Source: Maribacter thermophilus
GTDB taxonomy: Bacteria > Bacteroidota > Bacteroidia > Flavobacteriales > Flavobacteriaceae
Assembly (NCBI RefSeq): GCF_001020565.1
Contig: NZ_LDAS01000001.1
Location: 1,962,985 to 2,026,984 of the forward strand
Direction of reading: 5' to 3'
Length of the DNA: 64,000 nt
The position numbers were made by a program, and so were the translations under genes. Shown here in pieces: positions 30,264 to 39,817 of the stretch; the first letter of the stretch is position 1, and the number at the start of each line of letters is the position of its first letter. The notes under the pieces were generated by a model. The model had not been told where the DNA came from and made no database searches. It worked only from the letters and a program-made list of their open reading frames with translations.

Positions 30264-32891
30264 ATGAAAAATATTGAAAAAGAACGTTTGGCCCAACACC
30301 ATAATGAAGAAAAAGATTGGCTAAAATGGGGGCCATACCTCAGCGAACGCCAATGGGGCACCGTACGTGAAGACTATAGTGCACATGGTGACGCATGGAA
30401 CTATTTTCCGCACGACCATGCCAGAAGTAGGGCCTATAGATGGGGAGAAGATGGTATAGCAGGTATCTCTGACCGGTACTGTAACGTATGTTTTAACATT
30501 GCGCTTTGGAACGGCAAAGACCCTATTCTAAAAGAGCGCCTTTTTGGGTTAACGGGCCCTCAGGGAAACCATGGGGAGGATGTAAAGGAATTGTATTATT
30601 ACCTAGAGAATACGCCTACCCATTCGTACATGAAACACTTGTACAAATACCCACAAAACAAATTTCCGTACAATGAGTTGGTAGACGAAAATGGCAAACG
30701 CAATAGACACGATCTTGAATACGAAATATTGGATACAGGTGTTTTTGACAATGATGCCTATTTTGATGTATTTACCGAATACGCCAAAGCCGATGATAAC
30801 GACCTATTGATTCAGGTTACCATAACCAACAGAAACAAAACTGCGGCGGACATTCACTTGTTGCCTACCCTGACCATGAGAAATCATTGGACATTTAAAG
30901 ACATGTCCAAAAAACCCGTTATCAAGAAAAAAATAAAGGACAATGGCCCGTATGTACAAATAGACCATCCTTATACGGGTTACTACAATTTATATTTTCA
31001 AGATGCCGACCATCTATTATTTACCGAAAACGAAACCAATAGGGAAACGGTCTATAACCAAAAAAACAAACACCCCTTTAAGAAAGACCTATTTCATAAA
31101 GCGGTCATCTCCGGCGATTATACCTTGGCTACACAAAACGACCAAGGCACCAAATTTGCCCCACTCTACAAAAGAAAACTAAAGGGCGGTGAATCTATTT
31201 CTATAAAATTGCGCTTATCGGAACTGGATCTAACAAATGCTTTTGGAGCTGAATTTGATAAAACACTACTAGACCGCCAGCAAGAATGCGCTCTTTTTTA
31301 TAACCATATTGCCCCAAAAGCCACCCCTGAACAACGTAAAATTTTAACCCAGGCCTTTGCCGGTCTTCTTTGGAGCAAACAGTATTACAATTATGAGGTG
31401 GAAAGATGGCTGAAAGGAGATTCTAAAACATCGGTACCACCCAAAGAACGCTTAACGGGCAGAAATAGTAGCTGGAAAACCCTTCGCAACCATGATGTTC
31501 TATTAATGCCCGATAAATGGGAATACCCTTGGTACGCTGCATGGGACTCCGCCTTTCATTGCGCTTCTTTTGCATTGATAGACCCCGATTTCGCCAAAGA
31601 CCAATTGTTATTGTTCACCAAAGAATGGTACATGGCCCCCAACGGACAAATACCGGCCTATGAGTGGAATTTTAGCGATGTAAACCCTCCGGTACAGGCA
31701 TGGGCCGCCCTACAAATATTTAAGACGGACCGTAAAAAAAATGGCAAGGGAGATATTACGTTTTTAAAACGTATGTTCAACAAACTGTCCTTGAACTTTA
31801 CTTGGTGGGTAAACCGTTTGGACCGCCATCAAAACAATGTTTTTCAGGGTGGATTCTTGGGCTTGGACAACATTGGGGTCTTTGACCGTAGCCATGGTGT
31901 ACCCGGTGGCGGTACTTTAGAGCAGGTAGATGGTACCGCCTGGATGGCCCTCTATTGTTTGAACATGCTAGAAATGAGCTTGGAAATTGCCAGTGAGGAT
32001 GGCTCGTATGAAGACATGGCGACCAAATATTTTGGCCATTTTGTCTTTATTGCCGAGGCCCTCAACAAAATGGATTCTGACAAGGTAAACACATGGGACA
32101 ATGCAGAAGGCTTCTTCTACGACCGGTTGGTCATGGAAGACGGTAGATCTACCACCATTAAAGTTAGATCTATTGTGGGCATGTTATCCATTGCCGCTGT
32201 TCTAAACCTAAAGAGTAGCACCCTTAACAAATTTCCAAAATTTAAGGCCAGCGTACTTTGGTTCAAGAAATACAGAATGGAGAATTTAAAATATGTAGTG
32301 ATACAAGAATACTCCGATGGTGAAGACCTACTACTTTCACTGGTACCCAAAGACCGCATGCGACCCTTGTTAAAAAGTCTTTTGGACGAGAAAGAATTTT
32401 TAAGTCCGTATGGAATTCGCTCTTTGTCAAAAATACATGAAACACCCTATCAAATTAAAATAGACGGTGTAGATTATTCCATTAATTACGAACCGGCCGA
32501 ATCTACCGTTTCGTTGTTCGGTGGCAACTCTAATTGGCGAGGCCCCGTGTGGATGCCCATGAACTATCTTTTTATAAAGGCGCTACAAGAGTATTATGAA
32601 TATAGCAATGGCAACATGACCGTAGAATACCCCACCGGTACCGACAACCAGTTGAATTTAATGCAAGTGAGCAAAGAGCTCAGTAAGCGTCTTATAAAAT
32701 TGTTTGACCTGGACGAACATGGAAACAGGCCCATAAACAGGTTGTACGAGAAGTATTATCAAAATCCCCATTTTAAGGACCTGATTTTATTCTATGAGTA
32801 TTTTCATGGTGAAAACGGGCGTGGATTGGGAGCATCACATCAGACGGGATGGACCGCTTTGGTAGCCAACCTTATAGAAGAAGTCTCCTAG
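30264..32891 (+). CDS. GH63/MGH1-like glycoside hydrolase, copy A
   Basis: This 875-residue protein without a signal peptide begins MKNIEKERLAQHHNEEKDW. It has a beta-rich N-terminal half (WGTVREDYSAHGDAWNYFPH, GEDGIAGI) and a C-terminal (alpha/alpha)6 barrel with WEYPWYAAWDSAFH (putative acidic catalytic residue), GQIPAYEWNFSDVNPPVQAW, GFLGLDNIGVFDR and FGGNSNWRGPVWMPMNY, the pattern of GH63-type glucosidases and mannosylglycerate hydrolases. The substrate is not determinable. Its paralogue is encoded 30 bp away in tail-to-tail orientation. It is probably cytoplasmic, acting on an alpha-glucoside or an osmolyte derivative such as glucosylglycerate; that is inference. Confidence 0.85.
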   Translation: MKNIEKERLAQHHNEEKDWLKWGPYLSERQWGTVREDYSAHGDAWNYFPHDHARSRAYRWGEDGIAGISDRYCNVCFNIALWNGKDPILKERLFGLTGPQGNHGEDVKELYYYLENTPTHSYMKHLYKYPQNKFPYNELVDENGKRNRHDLEYEILDTGVFDNDAYFDVFTEYAKADDNDLLIQVTITNRNKTAADIHLLPTLTMRNHWTFKDMSKKPVIKKKIKDNGPYVQIDHPYTGYYNLYFQDADHLLFTENETNRETVYNQKNKHPFKKDLFHKAVISGDYTLATQNDQGTKFAPLYKRKLKGGESISIKLRLSELDLTNAFGAEFDKTLLDRQQECALFYNHIAPKATPEQRKILTQAFAGLLWSKQYYNYEVERWLKGDSKTSVPPKERLTGRNSSWKTLRNHDVLLMPDKWEYPWYAAWDSAFHCASFALIDPDFAKDQLLLFTKEWYMAPNGQIPAYEWNFSDVNPPVQAWAALQIFKTDRKKNGKGDITFLKRMFNKLSLNFTWWVNRLDRHQNNVFQGGFLGLDNIGVFDRSHGVPGGGTLEQVDGTAWMALYCLNMLEMSLEIASEDGSYEDMATKYFGHFVFIAEALNKMDSDKVNTWDNAEGFFYDRLVMEDGRSTTIKVRSIVGMLSIAAVLNLKSSTLNKFPKFKASVLWFKKYRMENLKYVVIQEYSDGEDLLLSLVPKDRMRPLLKSLLDEKEFLSPYGIRSLSKIHETPYQIKIDGVDYSINYEPAESTVSLFGGNSNWRGPVWMPMNYLFIKALQEYYEYSNGNMTVEYPTGTDNQLNLMQVSKELSKRLIKLFDLDEHGNRPINRLYEKYYQNPHFKDLILFYEYFHGENGRGLGASHQTGWTALVANLIEEVS

Positions 32892-32921
32892 GCCGAAAAT
32901 AGAATTGACCATCCTCTCTTC

Positions 32922-35543
32922 TTAGTCCATTTCCATGATTATATTGGCAATAAGGGCCGTCCAGCCTGTTTGGTGCGATGCACCTAGGCCTTTGCCATGG
33001 TCTCCGTCAAAAAATTCGTAAAAAAGATGTTGGTCCTTAAAATGCCTGTCAGTAGCAAAAAGTGTGTCCTCGGTATCAGCATGGTACTGAAACCTTCCAT
33101 CTTTATTTCTTTCAAAAAGTTTTATCAATCTTTTGCTTAACTCATTGGCAATTTCCTTGAGGTTTAATTTATTACCAGATCCCGTGGGAAACTCATAGGT
33201 ATAGGTATCCCCGTAAAAAGTATAATATTTTCGTAACGATTGAATGATCATATAATTTAAAGGGATCCAAATAGGTCCACGCCAATTAGAGTTGCCCCCG
33301 AACATGCTAGACCGGCTTTCACCAGATTCATATTGTATTTGATGATGCCCGTGATGTTTAAATACAAACGGATGCTCTTCGTGGTATTTGGACAATGAAC
33401 GTATTCCATAATCGGAAAGAAATTCATCTTCATCCAACATACGCCTCAACAAACGCTCTAACCTAAATCCGCGCATAATGGAAAAAAGGTAATTGCCCTC
33501 TTCGTTCGTTTCCTCTATATTGGATATCAAAGAAGCAAGATCAGGTCTTGTTCTAACAATATCGGCCGCCCGTTGCCTAAAGTCCTTCAATTCCTCGAAC
33601 AGATCTTTATGAAGAATCTCAACGGCGAACAAAGGAATAATGCCTACCAAAGACCTCACCTTTAAACGATTTGTAATTCCGCTGGACATTTCGACCACGT
33701 CGTAATAAAAATTATCATCGTCGTCCCAAAGCGATATATCTTTTTTGCCAATGTGGTGCATGGCCCAAGCTATATTCAAAAAATGTCTAAAAAACTTGGC
33801 CACATTCTCTTCATATACTTTGTTGGTATCCGCCAATTCTAAAGACATTCGTAACATGTTTAGCGTAAACATGGCCATCCAACTGGTGGCATCCGCCTGT
33901 TGCATCCTGTTTATGCCCGGCGGCATATGGTTACGATCAAAGACCCCAATATTGTCCAGCCCTAAAAAACCGCCTTCGAACAGATCTGTTCCGCTTTTGT
34001 CTTTCTGATTTACCCACCACGTAAAATTGATCAATAATTTGTGGAAAGATTTTTCTAAAAACGAGGTATCACCAACTCCCGTACGCTGTTTATCCTTCTC
34101 ATAAACATTCCAAACCGCCCAAGAATGAACAGGAGGATTTACATCGCTAAAATTCCACTCATAGGCCGGTATTTGCCCATTGGGATGCATATAGCTCTCT
34201 TCAAGCACCAATAACAATTGTTCTTTGGCAAAATAAGGGTCTATTTCTACAAAAGAGACCATATGAAAAGCAAGGTCCCATGCAGCATACCAAGGGTATT
34301 CCCATTTATCGGGCATAGAGATCACATGTCGGTTTGTCAAATGTTGCCAACTATAGTTTCTGGCATCCGTACGATAAGGTTTTGGTTCTCCCGGTCCTCC
34401 AAAAAGCCATTTAAACACATCGTAGTAGTAAAATTGCTTTGTCCATAATAACCCTGAAAAAGCCTTTTTAGCCACTTCTTTATGGGCCTCCGACAATTTC
34501 TTTTTAGACAAAATATCTTCATAAAATTCTTCGCATTCCTTGATCCTGTTTTCAAAAATCGCATCGAATTCTTCCCATGGCTCGTTTAACTTTTTCTTAC
34601 TGAGTCGAATTTTTACCGATTTCTCTTCCCCGGGCTTAACACGTAACTTGTACCAAACGGCAAATTTTGAACCGTTCTTATCCGGGTTTACCGTAGCCTC
34701 GCCATTTACCACATGGTTATTGATACCATCTTTTACAAATGGTACTTCATTGGGTACATTATAGATTCGTTTATTATTCGTCTCATTTTCACAAAATAGT
34801 TGCTCTCCCTTTTGGTGATATAGATAATACCTGCCGTTTCTTACACTTCTAGACTGTACACAGTCATCTGAAACACTTTTTATATTGGGGCGATCAAACC
34901 GTTTGTTGTGTTTCCAGAAATTACGGAACCACAAATGTGGAAGAACATGGATCGTAGCGGTTTTCGACCCTCTGTTCGCAACGGTAACCTTCATTAGCAC
35001 ATCATCAACATCTGCCTTTGCATACTCTATAAAACAATCAAAATAAGCATTGTTCTTAAAAGCCTTGGTATCCAGTATCTCATATTCCGGTTCATTTCTG
35101 CCACGGGCCCTATTTTTTCTGACCAGATCTGCATAAGGAAATTTTTTCTGGGGATACTTGTACAAATACTTTGCATAGGAATGTGTGGGTGTGGACACTT
35201 GGTGAAAATATAGTTCTTTAACATCTTCCCCGTGATTTCCCTCATTATTGGTTAGTCCGAACAAACGCTCTTTTAGAATGGGGTCTTTGCCGTTCCAAAA
35301 GGCAGGGGCCAGACAAAGAATTTCCCTAGAATCACAAAAACCACCAATACCTTCCTCTCCCCACCTATAGGCATTGCTCCGCGCCTTATCATGGTCTACA
35401 AACCCCCATGCATTTCCGTCTTGACTATAATCTTCACGAACGGTACCCCACTGCCTTTCGGCAAGATAAGCTCCCCATCTTTTCCAATTTCTATAGGTAT
35501 CCCGAACGGCCAAACGCTGTTCTTCAGCATTTTTATGCGACAT
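32922..35543 (-). CDS. GH63/MGH1-like glycoside hydrolase, copy B
   Basis: This 873-residue paralogue of copy A has the same order of motifs: RQWGTVREDYSQDGNAWGF, NGKDPILKERLFGLT, WEYPWYAAWDLAFH, PAYEWNFSDVNPPVHSW, GFLGLDNIGVFDRNH and FGGNSNWRGPIWIPLNY. Long segments align to copy A with conserved spacing, so the two arose by duplication but differ in many loops (for example the acidic DLLDE-type regions), which may mean different substrates. It has no signal peptide. The two stops are only 30 bp apart and share no recognisable hairpin, so the two transcripts would collide. GH63 membership is inferred from motifs. Confidence 0.85.
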   Translation of the reverse strand: MSHKNAEEQRLAVRDTYRNWKRWGAYLAERQWGTVREDYSQDGNAWGFVDHDKARSNAYRWGEEGIGGFCDSREILCLAPAFWNGKDPILKERLFGLTNNEGNHGEDVKELYFHQVSTPTHSYAKYLYKYPQKKFPYADLVRKNRARGRNEPEYEILDTKAFKNNAYFDCFIEYAKADVDDVLMKVTVANRGSKTATIHVLPHLWFRNFWKHNKRFDRPNIKSVSDDCVQSRSVRNGRYYLYHQKGEQLFCENETNNKRIYNVPNEVPFVKDGINNHVVNGEATVNPDKNGSKFAVWYKLRVKPGEEKSVKIRLSKKKLNEPWEEFDAIFENRIKECEEFYEDILSKKKLSEAHKEVAKKAFSGLLWTKQFYYYDVFKWLFGGPGEPKPYRTDARNYSWQHLTNRHVISMPDKWEYPWYAAWDLAFHMVSFVEIDPYFAKEQLLLVLEESYMHPNGQIPAYEWNFSDVNPPVHSWAVWNVYEKDKQRTGVGDTSFLEKSFHKLLINFTWWVNQKDKSGTDLFEGGFLGLDNIGVFDRNHMPPGINRMQQADATSWMAMFTLNMLRMSLELADTNKVYEENVAKFFRHFLNIAWAMHHIGKKDISLWDDDDNFYYDVVEMSSGITNRLKVRSLVGIIPLFAVEILHKDLFEELKDFRQRAADIVRTRPDLASLISNIEETNEEGNYLFSIMRGFRLERLLRRMLDEDEFLSDYGIRSLSKYHEEHPFVFKHHGHHQIQYESGESRSSMFGGNSNWRGPIWIPLNYMIIQSLRKYYTFYGDTYTYEFPTGSGNKLNLKEIANELSKRLIKLFERNKDGRFQYHADTEDTLFATDRHFKDQHLFYEFFDGDHGKGLGASHQTGWTALIANIIMEMD

Positions 35544-35861
35544 ATATTTTAATACTGTTTATTGAAAATAAATTGTTCTACCCATGTGCCATATTCTCTG
35601 TCACATCCTTTAAAAGCCCCTCTTTATGGGTAAGAACTAAATTTAAAAATAGTACTTATTCGTACAATCGAAGAAGGTGAAGAATACAATTGCCGTATTG
35701 ATATTATTGGTAGGCATCGATTTATATTTAATCAAAAAAAACGCTGATAATTGCCAAACCAACAGCCTAAATGAACCCATTTTGTTAAAAAAACTAGCCT
35801 TTTAACCATTATCTACCGTAAGAAACCATTTAAAAAACGAACCATTTTTTAGACCAAAACC
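35544..35861. other. Gene-free AT-rich interval
   Basis: These 318 bp hold the upstream region of glycosidase copy B and the end of the efflux operon. I see an imperfect inverted repeat around TACCCAT (about 35580) and ATGGGTA (about 35627) and several A/T runs, but no ORF of note and no clear terminator or promoter consensus. Confidence 0.4.
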
Positions 35862-36542
35862 TTATCGTAATATTCTGCCATCCTCCATTTCAATGGTACG
35901 CTTTGTATTTTGGGCGAAAGTCATATCATGGGTCACCACCAACAATGTTTTATGGTACACCTCGGTTAGTTCTTTGAAGATATCGAAAACCATATCTGTA
36001 TTCGTATTGTCCAAATTACCCGTTGGCTCGTCGCACATAATTATCAGGGGATCGTTTATCATGGCCCGGGCAATGGAGACCCGTTGTTTTTCACCACCAG
36101 ATATTCTATGGGCCATTTTATGAGCCAAATGCTCTATGCCCAAATCTTTCAATAAAGAGAGCGCCCTGCTTTCTAACTCGGCCTCATTGTATTTGTTGAG
36201 CTTAAAACCGGGCAGCATCACGTTCTTTAATACCGTAAATTCATTTAGCAGATAATGAAACTGAAATACAAAACCTATTTTTTCATTTCTGATGGCGGCA
36301 AGTTCCTTTTCAGATTTTCCGTGCATACTTATGTTATCTATAAGAAGCTCTCCCTGATAGTCGGTATCCATTGTGGAGAGAATATAAAGCAGGGTAGATT
36401 TTCCGCATCCGGATTTTCCTATGACCGACACAAATTCTCCCCTTTTTATATTAAACGAAATATCTTTTAGCACATCTATTTTAACGGGGTCGTTGAACGA
36501 TTTATATATGGCACGTGCCTCTAAAACTATATTGTTCTCCAT
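35862..36542 (-). CDS. ABC transporter ATPase (MacB/LolD-like)
   Basis: This 226-residue ATPase has Walker A GKSGCGKSTL, Q-loop FVFQFHYLLNEFTVLKN, signature ISGGEKQR, Walker [13 protein letters not shown] and H-loop THDMTFA. The QFHYLLNEFTVLKN loop matches the MacB/LolD group, which drives mechanotransmission rather than substrate passage. Its start overlaps the permease stop (TAATG), so it is translationally coupled. With the permease and the HlyD-family adaptor it forms a three-gene minus-strand operon for outward transport or lipoprotein handling. Confidence 0.9.
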   Translation of the reverse strand: MENNIVLEARAIYKSFNDPVKIDVLKDISFNIKRGEFVSVIGKSGCGKSTLLYILSTMDTDYQGELLIDNISMHGKSEKELAAIRNEKIGFVFQFHYLLNEFTVLKNVMLPGFKLNKYNEAELESRALSLLKDLGIEHLAHKMAHRISGGEKQRVSIARAMINDPLIIMCDEPTGNLDNTNTDMVFDIFKELTEVYHKTLLVVTHDMTFAQNTKRTIEMEDGRILR

Positions 36543-37801
36543 TATTTTCCTCTAATGATCTCTACAGGATCTATTTTACTGGCTTTTCTTGCAGGAAACC
36601 ATCCTGCCAAATAGGTAGTGACCAAGGCAAACAACACTGCAATTATATAATACCGTGCACCATAATCTATGGGATAGGTCTCTACCGTAGGCAACGAATC
36701 TGTATTAAACGGAATGGCATCTATGATCTTTGAAAAGATGAATCCGAAAACCGCCCCTGCCAATGCACCGAAAACACCGATACTTAATGATATGGCGGTG
36801 AATATTTTCTTAACGTCAGAACCTGCAAACCCCGTAGCCTTTAGAATGGCGATGGTATCCATTTTTTCATAAATCAACATGTTCAGAATATTATAGATCC
36901 CAAAACCGGATACGATCAGCAATGTAAGCCCTACGGCATAGGAGATAATGGAACGCACGCTGCTACCGGTCTCAAACTGGGCATTGGCCGTTTGTATATC
37001 TTCGGCATCCACCCCATATACCTGTTTGTACTGTGGCGCTAAAGAGGGTGCTAGGTCCATATTTTTTAGTTTTACCTGAATATCTGTAATATAGTTGCTG
37101 CTTTCCCCCAATAATTTCTGTGTGGTGGCTACACTGGCATAGCTTTGGGTCTTATCGAATTCTGAAATGCCCGACTGAAAAAACCCGACCACCTTTAGTG
37201 TAAACTGTTCTCCTTCGGTAGTGGTTACGGTAATAACGTCTCCTACCTTCGCCATCATGGTCTTGGCCGCACCTATTCCAAGAACAATACTATTGGCCAC
37301 GTTCTTAAGGTCATAATAATTACCTTCTGTTACATAATCACTAAAGAAAAACAGCTTGGTCTCTTGTTCTACATCCACACCGTTGATAATACCGTTAACA
37401 TCTACATTGCCCAGATTGTAAAAAACCTGTGCCGTTATCTTTGGTGCTACCCCCAATACCAATGGATCTTTTCTTAAATTTTCGATGATCCGTTGTGCAT
37501 TATGAATCTCTTCACGCGAATTTGTCGGTTTTATAGAGCCTACAAAGTTGTAATATTCTTTGTATTTGTCAGATAGATCAATGGGTTGATGGTCAGAAGG
37601 CCTAATATCATTATACAAACGAATATGGGGCGTACGGTTCAACACCAGACCGTCCAACAATTGATTCAACCCCTCCATAAAGCCCAACAAGGTTATAAAA
37701 AGGGCAATACTAAAGGTTACTCCCACGGCGGCCACCAACGTCTGTTTCCACCGAGCGAGCAAAAGTGCCCCTGCAATTTCTGTTATATGCCTTGTTTTCA
37801 C
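36542..37801 (-). CDS. ABC transporter permease (MacB/LolC-like, FtsX domain)
   Basis: This 419-residue protein has one N-terminal transmembrane helix (about 20-45), a periplasmic MacB-type domain (VLGVAPKITAQVFYNLGN through SYASVATTQKLLGESSNYIT), and three C-terminal helices with the FtsX motif NMLIYEKMDTIAILKATGF and IDPVEIIRGK. This is the usual four-helix type VII ABC topology. It overlaps the adaptor gene by 4 bp and the ATPase by 1 bp. The N-terminal ITEIAGALLLARWKQTLVAA matches LolC/E-like members. Substrate unknown: a macrolide, peptide or lipoprotein are all possible. Confidence 0.88.
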   Translation of the reverse strand: MKTRHITEIAGALLLARWKQTLVAAVGVTFSIALFITLLGFMEGLNQLLDGLVLNRTPHIRLYNDIRPSDHQPIDLSDKYKEYYNFVGSIKPTNSREEIHNAQRIIENLRKDPLVLGVAPKITAQVFYNLGNVDVNGIINGVDVEQETKLFFFSDYVTEGNYYDLKNVANSIVLGIGAAKTMMAKVGDVITVTTTEGEQFTLKVVGFFQSGISEFDKTQSYASVATTQKLLGESSNYITDIQVKLKNMDLAPSLAPQYKQVYGVDAEDIQTANAQFETGSSVRSIISYAVGLTLLIVSGFGIYNILNMLIYEKMDTIAILKATGFAGSDVKKIFTAISLSIGVFGALAGAVFGFIFSKIIDAIPFNTDSLPTVETYPIDYGARYYIIAVLFALVTTYLAGWFPARKASKIDPVEIIRGK

Positions 37802-38883
37802 TGCTCTGGTAACACTATTCTGGTATTCTCGTCAATACCATTTTTTATCTCCACCAGGCTATAGTCCATTAAGCCTGTTTCTACCTTTCTTACATCCCCA
37901 TTTTCTAACAATACGGTACTATCGTTTACCAAATAATTTCTTGGTATGGTCAATACATCTTCTTTTGTTTGCACTACGATATTGGCCTCTGCCGTAAGAT
38001 TGGGATATAGTACCGTCGGCTTTTTATCAAAAATGGCCTCTGCATTGAACGAACGTGTTCTTTCATCCATCATGGGATCAATAGCGGTAATATGACCTTC
38101 GAACACCTCTGATCCGTAACTGTCCATTCTAATTATAACCTGCTGTCCTTGCTTTATTTTTACCACATCCAACTCATCAACGGTCAACTCAACAATAAAT
38201 TCATCGGAACCTATGACCGCAATAGGCTGTTGGCCATTTACCAGCTCCCCTACTTCTTTATCTATTTTATATACCACCCCATCCATTTCGCTCCGTATCA
38301 CATAATCATCTTCTTGTAATTTGGCTATCTGTAGATTGTTTTTGCTTTGGCTAGATGTTAGTTTCAGCTGGCGCTTTAAATCATCGTACCTGATCTTGGC
38401 ATTTTTTAAGGCAAGTTTCGAATTTTGATAATTTAATTCTCTTTGTTCAAGATCTACCTGACTACCAATTTTATTGGCCCATAACCTTTTTTGACGAACA
38501 TACATCGATGAGTCGTTGGCAAGCTTTTGCCTTGCCAGTACAATATTGTTTTCCAATTCTTCCAATTTATCGGCATTTACCTTAAAATCGGATGCTATGG
38601 AAGAAAGCCTGGCATTTTCGGTCATTATTTTAGTGTTCTCATTGTCTAATTGAAAAAGGGCCTGTCCTTTTTTCACATGTGCCCCCTCTTCTACCAAAAT
38701 CTTTTCTATAACCCCATTGTATTTGCCGAACACCTCATATTGGTTCTTGCTCTTTACAAAGCCCGATGCATAAACGCTTTCGGTTATATCCCTAATCTCA
38801 GGGGTTACGGATGCATCCTTTTGATTACAGGACAAGAGCAGAAAAAACAATAATGATAAAGGAAAAATTACTTTACTATACAT
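37798..38883 (-). CDS. HlyD-family periplasmic adaptor lipoprotein
   Basis: This 361-residue protein has a lipoprotein signal (VIFPLSLLFFLLLSCNQ). It shows the membrane-fusion order: a lipoyl half-motif GVIEKILVEEGAHVKKGQAL, a coiled-coil hairpin (NADKLEELENNIVLARQKLAN through LKRQLKLTSSQSKNN), the second lipoyl half SEMDGVVYKIDKEVGELVNG, and a beta-barrel region. It is the first gene of the operon with the permease and ATPase and would bridge the inner membrane to an outer-membrane channel not encoded here. A 12-bp palindrome lies 108 bp upstream. Confidence 0.9.
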   Translation of the reverse strand: MYSKVIFPLSLLFFLLLSCNQKDASVTPEIRDITESVYASGFVKSKNQYEVFGKYNGVIEKILVEEGAHVKKGQALFQLDNENTKIMTENARLSSIASDFKVNADKLEELENNIVLARQKLANDSSMYVRQKRLWANKIGSQVDLEQRELNYQNSKLALKNAKIRYDDLKRQLKLTSSQSKNNLQIAKLQEDDYVIRSEMDGVVYKIDKEVGELVNGQQPIAVIGSDEFIVELTVDELDVVKIKQGQQVIIRMDSYGSEVFEGHITAIDPMMDERTRSFNAEAIFDKKPTVLYPNLTAEANIVVQTKEDVLTIPRNYLVNDSTVLLENGDVRKVETGLMDYSLVEIKNGIDENTRIVLPEQ

Positions 38884-38990
38884 TCAGGTCTTGTTTTATA
38901 GAATTTATTCTACTTATAGAGACGGTCTGTTTTCAATAAAAATATACGCCACATAGCATCACAGCACCTAGCTATTGTAGCTACTCCCTA

Positions 38991-39002
38991 TATGGCGCCA
39001 TA
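38991..39002. promoter_or_regulatory. 12-bp palindrome upstream of efflux operon
   Basis: TATGGCGCCATA is a perfect palindrome in the 298-bp gap between the efflux operon and the response-regulator gene. Its place 108 bp before the adaptor start makes an operator possible. Nothing shows which protein would bind. Confidence 0.35.
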
Positions 39003-39061
39003 CCGAGCGTATCAAATGTAACGTAATACTATGTTGCTTAAAATGACCAATATCATACCCA

Positions 39062-39090
39062 GGGGGAAGGTATGTGACCTTACTTCCCCC
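39062..39090. other. Stable hairpin, possible terminator or attenuator
   Basis: GGGGGAAG (39062-39069) pairs with CTTCCCCC (39083-39090), and an inner AAGGT/ACCTT can pair around ATGTG instead. It lies 92 bp past the response-regulator stop and 179 bp before the efflux adaptor. There is no T-run on either strand, so it is not a classic rho-independent terminator. Confidence 0.45.
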
Positions 39091-39181
39091 GTATTAAAAC
39101 ATCATTACAGCATGTATTTTTAGCCCCCCTAGGGATAGAAAAAACCTATATCGGCAAAGGCATTTTTAAAACTAACGGCCA

Positions 39182-39817
39182 CTATATTAATTTCTTTTCT
39201 ACAGCTACTTTGATAAGTGATGCCGCATTGGAAACTTCCAATTTCTGCATCAGGTTTCGCCTGTGGGTCTCTACGGTAAGTGGACTAATAAACAGTTCTT
39301 CGGCTATGTTGTTGGTGGTTTTTCCGTCGGCAATTAAGGTAAGTACATGTTTTTCCCTTCGGGTAAGCTTTGGCAGCTCGTTGCCCTCTTGCGCTACCGA
39401 ATCGACCAATATTTTTTGAACCTCGCTCCCAAAATAGAAATTACCTTGGTGCACATGCGAAATGGCATTTACCAACTCATCGGCCGTGGCATTTTTTAGC
39501 AAATATCCCTTTACCCCGTTTTTTATCATCTGGTTGATGATACTGGGTTCGCTATAGGTACTAAGTCCTATAATGCCGATGTTGGCCCTAATATTCAATA
39601 TTTTGGGCACCATTTCTACCCCGTTGATATCGGGTAGGTTTACATCTAACAAAATAACATCGACCGTGTCCTTTTCTAAAAACGAAAGTGTATCGGTACC
39701 GTTCATAAAATGGCACTTGACGGCCACACGGTCATCATCGCCCAGCAAGGTTTTTAGGCCTTCGATCACCATAGGATGGTCATCGACTATTAATATCTGT
39801 ATCGGTTTATGCTGCAT
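39182..39817 (-). CDS. NarL/LuxR-family response regulator
   Basis: This 211-residue protein has a receiver domain (LIVDDHPMVIEGL with acidic pair; phosphoacceptor Asp in VILLDVNLPDINGVEM; Lys in GYLLKNAT) and a C-terminal LuxR helix-turn-helix (LTRREKHVLTLIADGKTTNN, LTVETHRRNLMQKL). Its start overlaps the kinase gene by 11 bp, so it is the cognate regulator of that kinase. NarL-type dimers bind short palindromes with TAC...GTA halves, which the shared site at 41894 and 44020 resembles; autoregulation and control of the small barrel gene at 44138 are inferred. Confidence 0.92.
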   Translation of the reverse strand: MQHKPIQILIVDDHPMVIEGLKTLLGDDDRVAVKCHFMNGTDTLSFLEKDTVDVILLDVNLPDINGVEMVPKILNIRANIGIIGLSTYSEPSIINQMIKNGVKGYLLKNATADELVNAISHVHQGNFYFGSEVQKILVDSVAQEGNELPKLTRREKHVLTLIADGKTTNNIAEELFISPLTVETHRRNLMQKLEVSNAASLIKVAVEKKLI

